Source: Paraburkholderia sediminicola (GTDB taxonomy: Bacteria; Pseudomonadota; Gammaproteobacteria; Burkholderiales; Burkholderiaceae). Taken from it: a DNA stretch of 64,000 nt. Below are positions 53,672 to 63,435 of this stretch, in pieces (position 1 is the stretch's first letter; every line of letters begins with the position of its first letter). The position numbers were made by a program, and so were the translations under genes. The notes beneath the pieces were generated by a model. The model was not told the DNA's origin, did no database searches, and saw nothing but the letters and a program-made list of their open reading frames with translations. The stretch covers positions 62,001-126,000 of the forward strand of contig NZ_CADIKC010000003.1 in assembly GCF_902859805.1 (NCBI RefSeq), given 5' to 3'.

Positions 53672-54304
53672 ATGACCGCACCCCGCCGCGCGCTGATCGT
53701 CATCGATGTGCAGAACGAATACGTTACAGGCGATCTGCCGATCGAATACCCGGATGTGCAAACCTCGCTCGCCAACATCGGCCGGGCGATGGATGCGGCG
53801 CGTGCCGCCGGCGTGCCGGTGGTGGTCGTGCAACATCTCTCCGCGGCCGGCTCGCCGGTGTTCGCGCGCGGCAGCGAAGGCGCTGAGTTGCATCCAGTGG
53901 TGGGTGGGCGGGCGCACGATCACTATATTGAGAAGTCGCGGGCGAGCGCCTTTACGGGTACCGATCTCGCCGACTGGCTGGCCGCGCAACAGGTCGACAC
54001 GCTGACGGTTGTCGGTTACATGACGCACAACTGCGACGCGTCGACGATCAACCACGCCTACCACGCCGGGTTTGCCGTCGAATTTCTGCACGACGCAACC
54101 GGCTCGCTGCCCTATGAGAACAGTGCGGGCTTTGTGAGCGCTGAGGAGATTCACCGGGTCTTCAGCGTGGTCCTGCAGTCGAACTTCGCGGCGGTAGCGA
54201 GTACTGAGCAGTGGATCGCCACGGTGCAGGGCGGGGCGCCGCTCGAGCGCGGCAATATCTACACGTCAAATCAGACGGCGCGGGCGCGCCGGGTCGCAGC
54301 GTAA
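53672..54304 (+). CDS. Isochorismatase-family cysteine hydrolase
   Basis: A 210-residue hydrolase. The catalytic triad of the family is visible: Asp in VIDVQNEY, a Lys in the middle (KSRASAFTGTDL region) and the nucleophilic Cys in GYMTHNCDAS. Family members include nicotinamidases and N-carbamoylsarcosine amidases, and the exact substrate is unclear. An AGGAG ribosome site supports ATG 53672. It is divergent to a GlxA regulator, a common pairing. It ends 4 bp from the convergent TetR gene. Confidence 0.88.
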   Translation: MTAPRRALIVIDVQNEYVTGDLPIEYPDVQTSLANIGRAMDAARAAGVPVVVVQHLSAAGSPVFARGSEGAELHPVVGGRAHDHYIEKSRASAFTGTDLADWLAAQQVDTLTVVGYMTHNCDASTINHAYHAGFAVEFLHDATGSLPYENSAGFVSAEEIHRVFSVVLQSNFAAVASTEQWIATVQGGAPLERGNIYTSNQTARARRVAA

Positions 54305-54308
54305 GTAT

Positions 54309-54986
54309 CTAGCTAGTCTGACCGGGTAACCGGGCGGCCGTCGCCGCCCGATTCCCGATACGCAGTGCGGGACTCAGCCGTAGCGCATCGAACATTCCGG
54401 CGACCATCTGCTCAGCGTGTTTGCTGAAATCGGTCGCCTCCGGCAAAAACAGCATGTCGCGCAGCGAGCCGCTGATGAACGCATGCACCATCGCCGCGGC
54501 GATTCTGGTGTCGAGATCGGCCGGCAATTGCCCTTTGGAGATTGCATTGCGCAGACCGCCTTCGATCTTCAACAGCCCTTCGCGCATGTTGGTCTGATAG
54601 CGGATCATCACCGGACCCATCTCTTCGACGAACTCGCACTTCAGAAAAAGGATGTCGAACACCCGCCGGCGGCGCGGATCGTTAGCCGTGTCACGCAGGC
54701 AGACTGTACAGATTTCCGTAAGACGCCCGAGCGGGTCGGGTTCATTGGGGTCTTGCGAGGCGGCCTTGAGTTCGTCCAGCGGCAGCAGCACGCGGTCGAA
54801 CATTTCGGTGAACAGATCGCCCTTGTGCGCGAAATGCCAGTAGATGGCGCCGCGCGTGACGCCGGCGGCCTGTGCGATGTCGGCGAGCGACGTGCGCGAT
54901 ACACCTTTCTCGAAGAAAACCCGTTCGGCCGCGTCGAGAATGCTGTTGCGCGTCTCCTGCGCCTCTTCCTTGGTTCTTCTGACCAT
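54309..54986 (-). CDS. TetR-family repressor of the RND pump (AcrR/BpeR-like)
   Basis: A 225-residue TetR regulator. The HTH is at about 12-60 (RNSILDAAERVFFEKGVSRTSLADIAQAAGVTRGAIYWHFAHKGDLF). The C-terminal ligand domain resembles AcrR (EMGPVMIRYQTNMREGL). It starts at ATG 54986, divergent to the tripartite pump genes. A 24-bp sequence almost identical to the AcrR operator lies on the pump promoter, so repression of the pump is very likely. In Burkholderia the equivalent is BpeR, though naming is by analogy. Confidence 0.92.
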   Translation of the reverse strand: MVRRTKEEAQETRNSILDAAERVFFEKGVSRTSLADIAQAAGVTRGAIYWHFAHKGDLFTEMFDRVLLPLDELKAASQDPNEPDPLGRLTEICTVCLRDTANDPRRRRVFDILFLKCEFVEEMGPVMIRYQTNMREGLLKIEGGLRNAISKGQLPADLDTRIAAAMVHAFISGSLRDMLFLPEATDFSKHAEQMVAGMFDALRLSPALRIGNRAATAARLPGQTS

Positions 54987-55118
54987 ATAGTGGTGACCTG
55001 CCCTGATTGTGGGGTTTTCCCGGGCGCTTTTAAGTACGCTCGATGACAATCTGTCTGCTGTTAAGCAATTTACGAAGCGATCTTGCAGGCCCCCTGCCTG
55101 CAAAGAACTAAACGCACT

Positions 55119-55148
55119 TTTACATGCATTCGTGGATGTATATATAAT
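55119..55148 (+). promoter_or_regulatory. Pump promoter with overlapping AcrR-type operator
   Basis: TTTACA (55119-55124) and a perfect TATAAT (55143-55148) are 18 bp apart. The sequence from 55121 to 55144 starts TACATGCATT and ends TGTATATA, with TACAT/ATGTA symmetry. By eye it matches about 19 of 24 bases of the E. coli AcrR box. Just upstream, at 55083-55103, TTGCAGGC/GCCTGCAA forms a perfect 8-bp hairpin. Confidence 0.75.
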
Positions 55149-55415
55149 AGCATCCCACGATCGGATAGCCCAAGCCGTGACGACCGGTTAATATCCGTCA
55201 CTGTTGCCTTTCAAAACGCTCTTGCGCCGTGCCTCGATGGGCGGCGCCGTGCGGCATTTCCCCGGTATGGCGCATTTCGCTCAGGATGCCCCTGCAGGTG
55301 CGGTTTGCATCCACGGGCTTCCGGTCACGCGTCGCAAGACGCATGTGTGCGCTGTCGTCCCCGGGGTAGGGATGCGCGCACTTTTTCATTCTCAGTCTTT
55401 GACAGAGGTCGCTCC

Positions 55416-56648
55416 ATGCGCGTCGAACGGGTTCCATTCCGCTTAATCAGTGCCGCGACGGCTGCCGTATTGCTGGCAGCGTGCGGACCAAAACAATCTG
55501 CCCCGCCGCAACAAACGCCCGAAGTGGGCGTTGTCACCGTCCAGCCGACGGCTGTGCCCGTCGTCACCGAATTGCCTGGCCGCACCAGTGCCTTCCTCGT
55601 CGCGCAAGTGCGTGCACGGGTCGACGGCATCGTGCTGCGCCGCGAGTTCACGGAAGGTGGCGAGGTCAAGGCCGGTCAGCGTCTGTACAAGATCGACCCG
55701 GCGCCCTACATCGCGACGTTGAACAACGCGAAGGCAACGCTGGCGAAGGCCCAGGCCAATCTCGTCTCGACCACCGCGCAAGCCAACCGCTTCAAGGTCC
55801 TGGTGGCCGCCAATGCGGTCAGCAAGCAGGACTACGACAACGCGGTGGCCTCTGCAGGCCAGGCCGCGGCTGACGTGGCCGCCGGCAAGGCAGCGGTCGA
55901 CACGGCGCAGATCAACCTCGGCTACACGGACGTGACCTCGCCGGTGACCGGCCAGATCGGCGTGTCGCAAGTTACGCCGGGCGCGTATGTGCAGGCGAGC
56001 GCCGCCACGCTGCTGGCAACGGTCCAGCAACTCGATCCGGTCTACGTGGATCTGACGCAATCCAGCCTCGACGGCCTGAAGCTGCGCCGCGAAGTGCAGG
56101 AAGGGCGCCTGAAGACGAGTGGCCCGGACGCCGCCAAGGTCTCGCTGATCCTCGAAGACGGCCGCACCTATTCGGAAAAGGGCAAGCTGCAGTTCACCGA
56201 CGTGACGGTCGACCAGACCACCGGCTCGGTAACGGTGCGCGCGATCTTCAAGAACACGGACAAGGTGCTGCTGCCGGGCATGTTCGTGCGCGCGAGGATC
56301 GAGGAAGGCATCAACGACAACGCGCTCGTCGTGCCGCAAGTCGGCATCACGCATGACCAGAAGGGCCAGCCGACCGCGCTCGTCGTCAACGCGTCGAACA
56401 AGGTCGAATTGCGCCAGCTCGTCACCTCGGGCACGTACGGTTCGAACTGGGTGGTGGAAAGCGGCCTGAAGGCCGGCGACCGCGTGATTGTCCAGGGCAC
56501 CGACAAGGCGCATCCGGGGCAGGAGGTCAAGGCCGTTGCCGCGCAACTTCCCGCCACACCCGCCTCCGACGCATCCGCTCAGGGTGCGCCGGCCGCCAGC
56601 GGTGCTACGCAGACGGCTCAACCCGCTTCTGCTGCATCGGGCGCGTAA
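55416..56648 (+). CDS. RND efflux periplasmic adaptor (AcrA/BpeA-like)
   Basis: The membrane-fusion lipoprotein of a tripartite drug efflux pump, 410 residues. The lipobox is at LLAAC (residue about 24). The lipoyl/hairpin region follows with VRARVDGIVLRREFTEGGEVKAGQRLY and the alpha hairpin (about 90-180). The beta-barrel domain includes VTSPVTGQIGVSQVTPGAYV and a membrane-proximal domain is at the end. The start at 55416 matches the signal peptide. A 260-bp leader separates it from the promoter. It is 18 bp before the RND permease gene. Confidence 0.95.
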   Translation: MRVERVPFRLISAATAAVLLAACGPKQSAPPQQTPEVGVVTVQPTAVPVVTELPGRTSAFLVAQVRARVDGIVLRREFTEGGEVKAGQRLYKIDPAPYIATLNNAKATLAKAQANLVSTTAQANRFKVLVAANAVSKQDYDNAVASAGQAAADVAAGKAAVDTAQINLGYTDVTSPVTGQIGVSQVTPGAYVQASAATLLATVQQLDPVYVDLTQSSLDGLKLRREVQEGRLKTSGPDAAKVSLILEDGRTYSEKGKLQFTDVTVDQTTGSVTVRAIFKNTDKVLLPGMFVRARIEEGINDNALVVPQVGITHDQKGQPTALVVNASNKVELRQLVTSGTYGSNWVVESGLKAGDRVIVQGTDKAHPGQEVKAVAAQLPATPASDASAQGAPAASGATQTAQPASAASGA

Positions 56649-56666
56649 TAACAGGGAGCCCGCTTC

Positions 56667-59600
56667 ATGGCAAAGTTCTTTATTGATCGCCCAATTTTTG
56701 CATGGGTGATCGCCATTATTCTGATGCTCGCGGGTATCGCGTCGGTCTTTACGTTGCCGATCGCGCAATACCCGACCATCGCGCCGCCGGCCGTGCAGAT
56801 CAGCGCAACGTACCCGGGTGCATCGGCGAAGACGGTGGAAAACACCGTCACGCAGGTGATCGAGCAGCAGATGAGTGGTCTCGACCACTTGCTGTATCTG
56901 TCGTCCACATCGGACGACTCGGGTACGGCAACCATCACGCTGACGTTCGCAGCCGGCACCAATCCTGACATCGCGCAGGTGCAGGTGCAGAACAAGCTGC
57001 AGCTCGCCACGCCGCTGTTGCCGCAAGCCGTGCAGCAGTTGGGCACCAAGGTCACGAAGTCGAGCAGCAGCTTCTTGCTGGTGATGGCGTTCGTGTCCGA
57101 AGACGGCAGCATGAACAAGTACGACCTGGCGAACTACGTCGCGTCGAACGTCGAAGACCCGGTTAGCCGGATCGACGGCGTGGGTACGGTGACGCTGTTC
57201 GGCTCGCAGTACGCAATGCGGATCTGGCTGGACGCGAACAAGCTGACCAACTTCGGTTTGACGCCGGTAGATGTGCAAACGGCGTTGACGGCGCAGAACG
57301 TGCAGGTCGCGGGCGGTTCGCTCGGCGGCACGCCGTCGGTGCCGGGTCAGGTGCTGCAGGCAACCATCACGGAAGCCACGCTGCTCAATACGCCTGAACA
57401 GTTCGGCAATGTGCTGCTGAAGGTGAATACAGACGGTTCGCAAGTTCGTATCAAGGACGTGGCCCGTATCGAACTCGGTGGCGAAAACTACAACTTCGAC
57501 ACCAAGTACAACGGTCAGCCGACGGCAGGCTTCGGTATTCAGCTCGCCACCGGCGCGAACGCGCTGGCTACGGCCAAGGCAGTCCGCGCGAAGGTCGCCG
57601 AACTGTCGAAGTACTTCCCGCACGGCCTCGTCGTGCAGTATCCGTACGACACCACGCCGTTCGTGCGCCTGTCGATCGAAGAAGTGGTCAAGACGCTGCT
57701 CGAAGGTATCGTGCTGGTGTTCCTGGTCATGTATCTGTTCCTGCAGAACCTGCGCGCCACGCTGATCCCGACGATCGCCGTGCCGGTGGTGCTGTTGGGC
57801 ACGTTCGCGATCATGGGTATCGTGGGCTTCTCGATCAACACGCTGTCCATGTTCGGGCTCGTGCTGGCGATCGGCTTGCTGGTGGACGATGCGATCGTGG
57901 TGGTGGAAAACGTCGAGCGGGTGATGCAGGAGGAGGGCTTATCGCCTCGAGATGCGACCCGCAAGGCGATGGACCAGATTACCGGCGCGCTGGTCGGCGT
58001 GGCGCTCGTGCTGTCGGCGGTGTTCGTGCCGGTGGCGTTCTCGGGCGGTTCGGTCGGGGCTATTTACCGGCAGTTCTCGCTGACGATCGTGGCGGCGATG
58101 GTGCTGTCCGTGCTGGTCGCGTTGATTCTGACGCCGGCGCTGTGCGCGACGATCCTGAAGCCGATCGAAAAGGGTCACCAGGAAAAAACCACCGGCTTCT
58201 TCGGCTGGTTCAACCGCACGTTCAACAAGAGCCGCGACAAGTATCACTCGGGCGTTCACCACGTGATCAAGCGCTCGGGCCGTTGGCTGATCATCTACAT
58301 GGTGGTGATCTTCGCGGTCGGCCTGCTGTTCGTGAAGTTGCCGAAGTCGTTCCTGCCTGATGAAGACCAGGGCACGATGTTCGTGCTGGTGCAAACGCCG
58401 TCCGGCTCGACGCAGGAAACCACGGCGCATGCGCTGAAGGACGTGTCCGACTACCTGCTCAACACCGAAAAGGGCATCGTCGAATCGACCTTCACGGTGA
58501 ACGGCTTCAGCTTCGCCGGCCGCGGTCAGAACGCGGGTCTCGTGTTCGTGCGGATGAAGGACTATGCGGTGCGTCAGCACTCGGATCAGAAGGTGCAGGC
58601 GCTGGTTGGCCGCCTCTTCATGCACTTCTCGAGCTACAAGAACGCGCTGGTGTATCCGGTGAATCCGCCGTCGATTCCTGAACTCGGCACGGCTGCCGGC
58701 TTCGACTTCGAGTTGCAGGATCGCGCCGGTATCGGTCACGAGAAGCTGATGCAGGCTCGCAACATGCTGTTGGGCATGGCCGCGAAAGATCCGACGCTGG
58801 CTCAGGTGCGTCCGAACGGCCTGAACGATACGCCGCAGTTCACGGTGAACATCGATCACGAGAAGGCTTCCGCGCTCGGCGTGTCGCTGTCGGTGATCGA
58901 CCAGACGTTCTCGATCGCATGGGCGTCGCAGTACGTGAACAACTTCCTCGATACCGATGGCCGGATCAAGAAGGTGTATCTGCAAGGCGACGCACCGTTC
59001 CGGATGAAACCGGAAGACCTGAACGCGTGGTACGTGCGTAATACGGCGGGCAGCATGGTGCCGTTCTCATCGTTCGCGAGCGGTACGTGGTCCTACGGTT
59101 CGCCGAAGCTCGAGCGCTACAACGGTATCTCGGCAGTGGAAATCCAGGGCGCGGCTGCACCGGGCAAGTCGACCGGTCAGGCCATGACGGCGATGGAAGC
59201 ACTCGTGGCGAAGCTGCCGGCGGGTATCGGCTACGAATGGACGGGCTTGTCGTTGCAGGAACGTCAGTCCGGTTCGCAGGCGCCGATTCTGTACGGCATC
59301 TCGATCCTGGTTGTGTTCCTGTGTCTCGCGGCGCTGTATGAAAGCTGGTCGATCCCGTTCTCGGTGATCATGGTGGTGCCGCTCGGCGTGATCGGCGCAC
59401 TGCTGGCCGCTACGCTGCGCGGGCTCGAGAACGACGTGTTCTTCCAGGTGGGTCTGTTGACTACGGTGGGGCTGTCGGCGAAGAACGCGATTCTGATCGT
59501 GGAATTCGCCCGGGAGTTGCAGCAGGGTGAAGGAATGGGGCCGATCGAGGCCGCGCTGGAAGCAGCGCGTCTGCGGTTGCGTCCGATTCTGATGACCTCG

Positions 59601-59888
59601 CTCGCGTTCATTCTCGGCGTGATGCCGCTTGCGATCAGTAACGGCGCGGGCTCGGCCAGCCAGCACGCAATCGGTACCGGCGTGATCGGCGGGATGTTGA
59701 CGGCGACCTTCCTCGCGATTTTCATGATCCCGATGTTCTTCGTCGTGATCCGCGCGAAGTTCGGCGGTGAGAAGGAAGACCCGGATGAGGCGCTCGCACA
59801 CTACAACCAGCACCATCCGCATGATCCGCAAGGTGGCGGGTCGGCTGGCGGGTCGACTGATCAAGGCTCGGGCAAGGACGGACATTGA
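56667..59888 (+). CDS. RND efflux permease, HAE1 family (AcrB/BpeB-like)
   Basis: The inner-membrane proton-driven pump subunit, 1073 residues, typical of HAE1 transporters. Features are the N-terminal [19 protein letters not shown], two large periplasmic loops, and TM4 with the proton-relay [19 protein letters not shown]. Twelve TM helices are expected, and the segments around 340-540 and 870-1035 fit. A C-terminal tail rich in His, Gly and Ser (about 35 residues) is unusual. Substrates likely include macrolides, aminoglycosides or acyl-homoserine lactones as in BpeAB-OprB; this is inference. The outer-membrane gene starts 1 bp later. Confidence 0.96.
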   Translation: MAKFFIDRPIFAWVIAIILMLAGIASVFTLPIAQYPTIAPPAVQISATYPGASAKTVENTVTQVIEQQMSGLDHLLYLSSTSDDSGTATITLTFAAGTNPDIAQVQVQNKLQLATPLLPQAVQQLGTKVTKSSSSFLLVMAFVSEDGSMNKYDLANYVASNVEDPVSRIDGVGTVTLFGSQYAMRIWLDANKLTNFGLTPVDVQTALTAQNVQVAGGSLGGTPSVPGQVLQATITEATLLNTPEQFGNVLLKVNTDGSQVRIKDVARIELGGENYNFDTKYNGQPTAGFGIQLATGANALATAKAVRAKVAELSKYFPHGLVVQYPYDTTPFVRLSIEEVVKTLLEGIVLVFLVMYLFLQNLRATLIPTIAVPVVLLGTFAIMGIVGFSINTLSMFGLVLAIGLLVDDAIVVVENVERVMQEEGLSPRDATRKAMDQITGALVGVALVLSAVFVPVAFSGGSVGAIYRQFSLTIVAAMVLSVLVALILTPALCATILKPIEKGHQEKTTGFFGWFNRTFNKSRDKYHSGVHHVIKRSGRWLIIYMVVIFAVGLLFVKLPKSFLPDEDQGTMFVLVQTPSGSTQETTAHALKDVSDYLLNTEKGIVESTFTVNGFSFAGRGQNAGLVFVRMKDYAVRQHSDQKVQALVGRLFMHFSSYKNALVYPVNPPSIPELGTAAGFDFELQDRAGIGHEKLMQARNMLLGMAAKDPTLAQVRPNGLNDTPQFTVNIDHEKASALGVSLSVIDQTFSIAWASQYVNNFLDTDGRIKKVYLQGDAPFRMKPEDLNAWYVRNTAGSMVPFSSFASGTWSYGSPKLERYNGISAVEIQGAAAPGKSTGQAMTAMEALVAKLPAGIGYEWTGLSLQERQSGSQAPILYGISILVVFLCLAALYESWSIPFSVIMVVPLGVIGALLAATLRGLENDVFFQVGLLTTVGLSAKNAILIVEFARELQQGEGMGPIEAALEAARLRLRPILMTSLAFILGVMPLAISNGAGSASQHAIGTGVIGGMLTATFLAIFMIPMFFVVIRAKFGGEKEDPDEALAHYNQHHPHDPQGGGSAGGSTDQGSGKDGH

Positions 59889-59889
59889 G

Positions 59890-61407
59890 ATGCAAAAACA
59901 CTCTTTGATTGCAGTGGCGGTTGCGCTGTTCGCCGCGGGTTGCACGATGGCGCCGAAGTACCATCGCCCGGATGAGCCCGTGACGGCGACCTTCCCGACC
60001 GGCGGCGTGTACGACACGCAGCCGGGCGCGGCGGGCGCCTCGCGGACCGCGAACGGCCAGGCGGCCGCCGATATCGGCTGGCGTGATTTCTTCGCTGATG
60101 CGCGTTTGCAGCGGCTGATCGAAATCGCGCTGAAGAACAACCGCGATCTGCGCGTGTCGGTGCTGAATATCCAGGCATCGCAGGCGCAGTACCAGATCGC
60201 TCGCGCGGCGCTGTTCCCGACGCTGGACGCCGCGGCGTCGCAAAGCAAGCAGCGCACGCCGAAAGATCTGACGTCCACGGGTCTTACGATCAGCAACACG
60301 TACTCGGTGGGTCTGAACGCTTCCTGGGAAATCGACTTCTTCGGGCGGATTCAAAGCCTGAAGGATCAGGCGTTGGCTCAGTACCTGGCTACCGCTCAGG
60401 CACGCAAGGCCGCGGAAATCGCGCTGGTCTCGCAGGTGGCGAATCAGTACATGACGGTGCTCGAGCTCGACGATCTGCTGAAGGTCACGCAGAACACGTT
60501 GAAGACCGCGCAGGAGTCGTACCGCATCACCAAGCTGCAGTTCGACAACGGCACGGGTTCGGAACTGGATCTGCGGCAGTCGCAGACGGTGGTCGAGCAG
60601 GCGAACGCCAACCTGCAGTCGCAGGCGCGTCTGCGGGCTCAGGCGGATAACGCGCTCGTGCTGTTGCTCGGCGAGCCGTTGCCGGACGATCTGCCGCCGG
60701 GCATGACGTTGGACAATCAGAACCTGCTGACGGATGTTCCGGCGGGTCTGCCGTCCGATCTGCTGACACGTCGTCCGGACATCATGGAGGCCGAGGAGAA
60801 TCTGCTGGCGGCCAACGCGAACATCGGCGCGGCGCGTGCAGCGTTCTTCCCGAAGGTCTCGCTGACCGGCAGTTTCGGCACGCTGAGCCCGACGCTCGGC
60901 GGTCTGTTCAAGCCGGGTTCGGCGGCATGGAGTTTCGCGCCGTCGATCACGTTGCCGATCTTCGAAGGCGGCCAGAACAAGGCCAATCTCGATCTCGCCA
61001 CCGTGCAGAAGAACATCCAGATCGCCACGTATGAGAAGGCGATCCAGACGGCCTTCCGCGAAGTGGCGGATGCACTGGCGGCGCGCGGCACGTACGATCA
61101 GCAGATCCAGGCGCTCGAGCGCAATACCTTTGCCGAACAGCGCCGGCTGGATCTGTCGGACCTGCGTTATAAGAACGGTGTCGACAGCTATCTGTCGGTG
61201 CTGACCGCGCAGACCGATTTGTACACGGCGCAGCAGTTGCTGGTGACCGCGCGCATGCAGCGTCTGCAGAACCTGGTCACCCTGTACCAGGCACTCGGCG
61301 GCGGCTGGATCGAACGGGCCGGCGAGCAGCCGCGTCCGGCCGATGCACCGGTCGATTACGGTGCGGCGAGTGCGCCGGTGGCGGCTTCGGCGGCGACCGC
61401 GGGTTGA
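59890..61407 (+). CDS. RND efflux outer-membrane channel (OprM/OprB-like)
   Basis: The TolC-like outer-membrane exit duct of the tripartite pump, 505 residues. A lipobox (LFAAGC, residue about 18) marks it as a lipoprotein of the NodT/OprM type. Two OEP repeats are visible (about 60-250 and 270-460), with signatures VALNIQAS-like RVSVLNIQASQAQYQIARAALFP and LLTRRPDIMEAEENLLAANANIGAARAAFFP. It overlaps almost directly with the permease stop. A bidirectional terminator follows. The three genes form one operon. Confidence 0.95.
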   Translation: MQKHSLIAVAVALFAAGCTMAPKYHRPDEPVTATFPTGGVYDTQPGAAGASRTANGQAAADIGWRDFFADARLQRLIEIALKNNRDLRVSVLNIQASQAQYQIARAALFPTLDAAASQSKQRTPKDLTSTGLTISNTYSVGLNASWEIDFFGRIQSLKDQALAQYLATAQARKAAEIALVSQVANQYMTVLELDDLLKVTQNTLKTAQESYRITKLQFDNGTGSELDLRQSQTVVEQANANLQSQARLRAQADNALVLLLGEPLPDDLPPGMTLDNQNLLTDVPAGLPSDLLTRRPDIMEAEENLLAANANIGAARAAFFPKVSLTGSFGTLSPTLGGLFKPGSAAWSFAPSITLPIFEGGQNKANLDLATVQKNIQIATYEKAIQTAFREVADALAARGTYDQQIQALERNTFAEQRRLDLSDLRYKNGVDSYLSVLTAQTDLYTAQQLLVTARMQRLQNLVTLYQALGGGWIERAGEQPRPADAPVDYGAASAPVAASAATAG

Positions 61408-61485
61408 GGTCTGTAGTTTTGCAGTAGCAGGTGCGCAGGGCGGCTTTCAGTTCTATCGGGAAAGCCAACCTGCGCATCCGGTAAT

Positions 61486-61518
61486 AAAAAAAGCCACGGC
61501 ATGCCGTGGCTTTTTTTA
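61486..61518. terminator. Bidirectional terminator between the pump operon and uracil permease
   Basis: The perfect stem AAAAAGCCACGGC/GCCGTGGCTTTTT with a two-base AT centre has A- and T-runs on both flanks. It lies between two convergent transcripts (pump operon and uraA). Confidence 0.92.
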
Positions 61519-61596
61519 TTGATGCTTGCCTTGAACCGAATTCGACCCGGCGCTTAGCGCAATCTCTTTCGCGCGGCGCCGGTTGCAGTTCGATGC

Positions 61597-63009
61597 TTAG
61601 TGCGCATCCACCGCACGCAGCATCTCGTCGCCGCCCGTCGGCTCATTCCCGCCGCGTCCGTCGAAATCATGTCCGGCTTTGCGAATTTCGCACTGCGCCT
61701 TCTTCTCGCTCTTCACACCGTTGAAGATCAGGTTCAGCACGACCGCAGATACGGAAGCCAGCAAGATCCCGCTATGCAACAGCGGCGAGAGCGCCGGCGG
61801 CAGTTTCGAGAAAAATTGCGGCGACACCACCGGCACCAGACCCATGCCGATGCTCACCGCGACGATGAACAGGTTGTGATGGTTCTTCACGAAGTCGACC
61901 TTGGCCAGCACCTTGATGCCGTTCGCCGCGACCATGCCGAACATCACGATGCCCGCACCGCCGAGCACGAAGGCGGGCACCGAGGCCACCACTTGCGCCA
62001 TCTTCGGGAACAGGCCCAGCAGCACCAGGATCACGCCGCCCATCGCGCAGACAAAGCGGCTCTTCACACCCGTCACACCGATCAGGCCGACGTTCTGCGA
62101 GAACGAGGTATGCGGAAACGAATTGAAGATGCCGCCGATCAGCGTGCCCAGACCATCGACGCGCAGACCGCGCACCAGCGTCTTCTGATCCACCGGACGA
62201 TCCACCATGTCGCCGACTGCGAGGAACATGCCGGTCGATTCGATGAAGGTGACGAACATCACGGTGACCATCGTCGCGATCGCGAGCGGATCGAAATGCG
62301 GCAGGCCGAAGTGGAACGGCATCACGATGCCGACCCACGGTGCGTGCGTGACGCCGTCCATGTTCACGCGGCCGAGTGCCAGCGCGATGACGAAACCCGC
62401 AACGATGCCGAGCAGCACCGAGATATTGGCGAGGAAGCCCTTGGCGAATTTGTTGATCAGCAGGATCAGCATCAGCACCATCAGCGACAAACCAAGGTAG
62501 ACCGGGTTGCCGTAATCAGGATTGCCCACGCCGCCGGCTGCCCAGTTGATGCCCACTTCCATCAGCGAGAGACCGATCACCGAGATCACCACACCGATCA
62601 CGACCGGTGGGAAAAAGCGCAGCAGCTTGCCGACCATTGGCGCGAGAAGGATGCCGATGACGCCGGCCGCGATAGTCGAGCCGAAGATGTCGAGAATGCC
62701 GAGCGAAGGGTTGGTGCCGATCGCGACCATCGGACCGACAGCCGCGAACGTGCAGCCCATGATGACCGGCAGACGGATGCCGAAGATCCACAGACCGAGG
62801 GTCTGAATCAGCGTGGCGATGCCGCAGGAAAACAGATCGGCGCTGATCAGGAACGCGATCTGGTCTTTCGGCAATTTCAGCGCCGCGCCGATGATCAGCG
62901 GCACCGCAACCGCGCCTGCGTACATCACCAAAACGTGCTGAATGCCGAGCGTCAGCAACTGGCCCGCGGGCAGTCGCTCGTCGCACGGGTGAACCGTGTT
63001 CGATTGCAT
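61597..63009 (-). CDS. Nucleobase:cation symporter-2 (uracil/xanthine permease)
   Basis: A 470-residue inner-membrane permease of the NCS2 family, which imports uracil, xanthine or uric acid with a proton. Twelve or more hydrophobic helices are present. The family motifs are GIQHVLVMYAGAVAVPLIIG in TM1, the QTLGLWIFGIRLPVIMGCTFA segment, TFIESTGMFLAVG with the substrate-binding Glu and NSFPHTSFSQNVGLIGVTGVKSRF. The TSFSQN/NVG pattern suggests the uric acid/xanthine branch rather than uracil, though the substrate is not certain. The start at 63009 is preferred because a GGAGAGAG ribosome site stands before it. A terminator follows. It is divergent to the xylulokinase gene. Confidence 0.9.
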   Translation of the reverse strand: MQSNTVHPCDERLPAGQLLTLGIQHVLVMYAGAVAVPLIIGAALKLPKDQIAFLISADLFSCGIATLIQTLGLWIFGIRLPVIMGCTFAAVGPMVAIGTNPSLGILDIFGSTIAAGVIGILLAPMVGKLLRFFPPVVIGVVISVIGLSLMEVGINWAAGGVGNPDYGNPVYLGLSLMVLMLILLINKFAKGFLANISVLLGIVAGFVIALALGRVNMDGVTHAPWVGIVMPFHFGLPHFDPLAIATMVTVMFVTFIESTGMFLAVGDMVDRPVDQKTLVRGLRVDGLGTLIGGIFNSFPHTSFSQNVGLIGVTGVKSRFVCAMGGVILVLLGLFPKMAQVVASVPAFVLGGAGIVMFGMVAANGIKVLAKVDFVKNHHNLFIVAVSIGMGLVPVVSPQFFSKLPPALSPLLHSGILLASVSAVVLNLIFNGVKSEKKAQCEIRKAGHDFDGRGGNEPTGGDEMLRAVDAH

Positions 63010-63435
63010 TTTGTCTCTCTCCACCATCTAGTTTTGGGATGACTCCAAGGTATGCGGAACGAAAAGCTGCAACAAGACCACTGGGGCCTATTCCGGCATT
63101 CCCGGTGACGATATGGATGAAGCCTGTTTGAAAGCTAAAAGAAATGCGTGCGTCGCACAAATCGGCTGTTAGCCCCTTGCAGCGGCGATGGACGCTCACG
63201 CGTCGCGCGTGCCCGTCCTGGCGGGATATGTGTGAGAATCAATGAGGTGTATCTCGCTCGACGCATAGTGCTGTTTTTGTGCGGCTCGCGGCGTGGCGGG
63301 GTTAACCCGCGATTTCGAGTTTTCAGCGCGCATTTGGGCGCGCTTCCGAAGCCGCCCAGCGGTGACGCAAAATACGTCTTTCCAGGCACCTTTCGCGTGC
63401 CTGTTCCTAAGCTCACATTGACGTCCTATCGCCCA
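63010..63435. other. 426-bp divergent intergenic region
   Basis: The gap between the permease and the kinase carries no convincing gene. Nearby open frames have Arg/Pro-rich non-protein composition. It must hold two opposed promoters. I see no strong palindrome or hairpin. Confidence 0.4.

Noticed and set aside
55204..55446. A possible 80-codon leader peptide before the RND adaptor gene
   Set aside because: It has no ribosome site and no repeated regulatory codons, and it runs past the adaptor start in another frame. A regulatory peptide cannot be supported.
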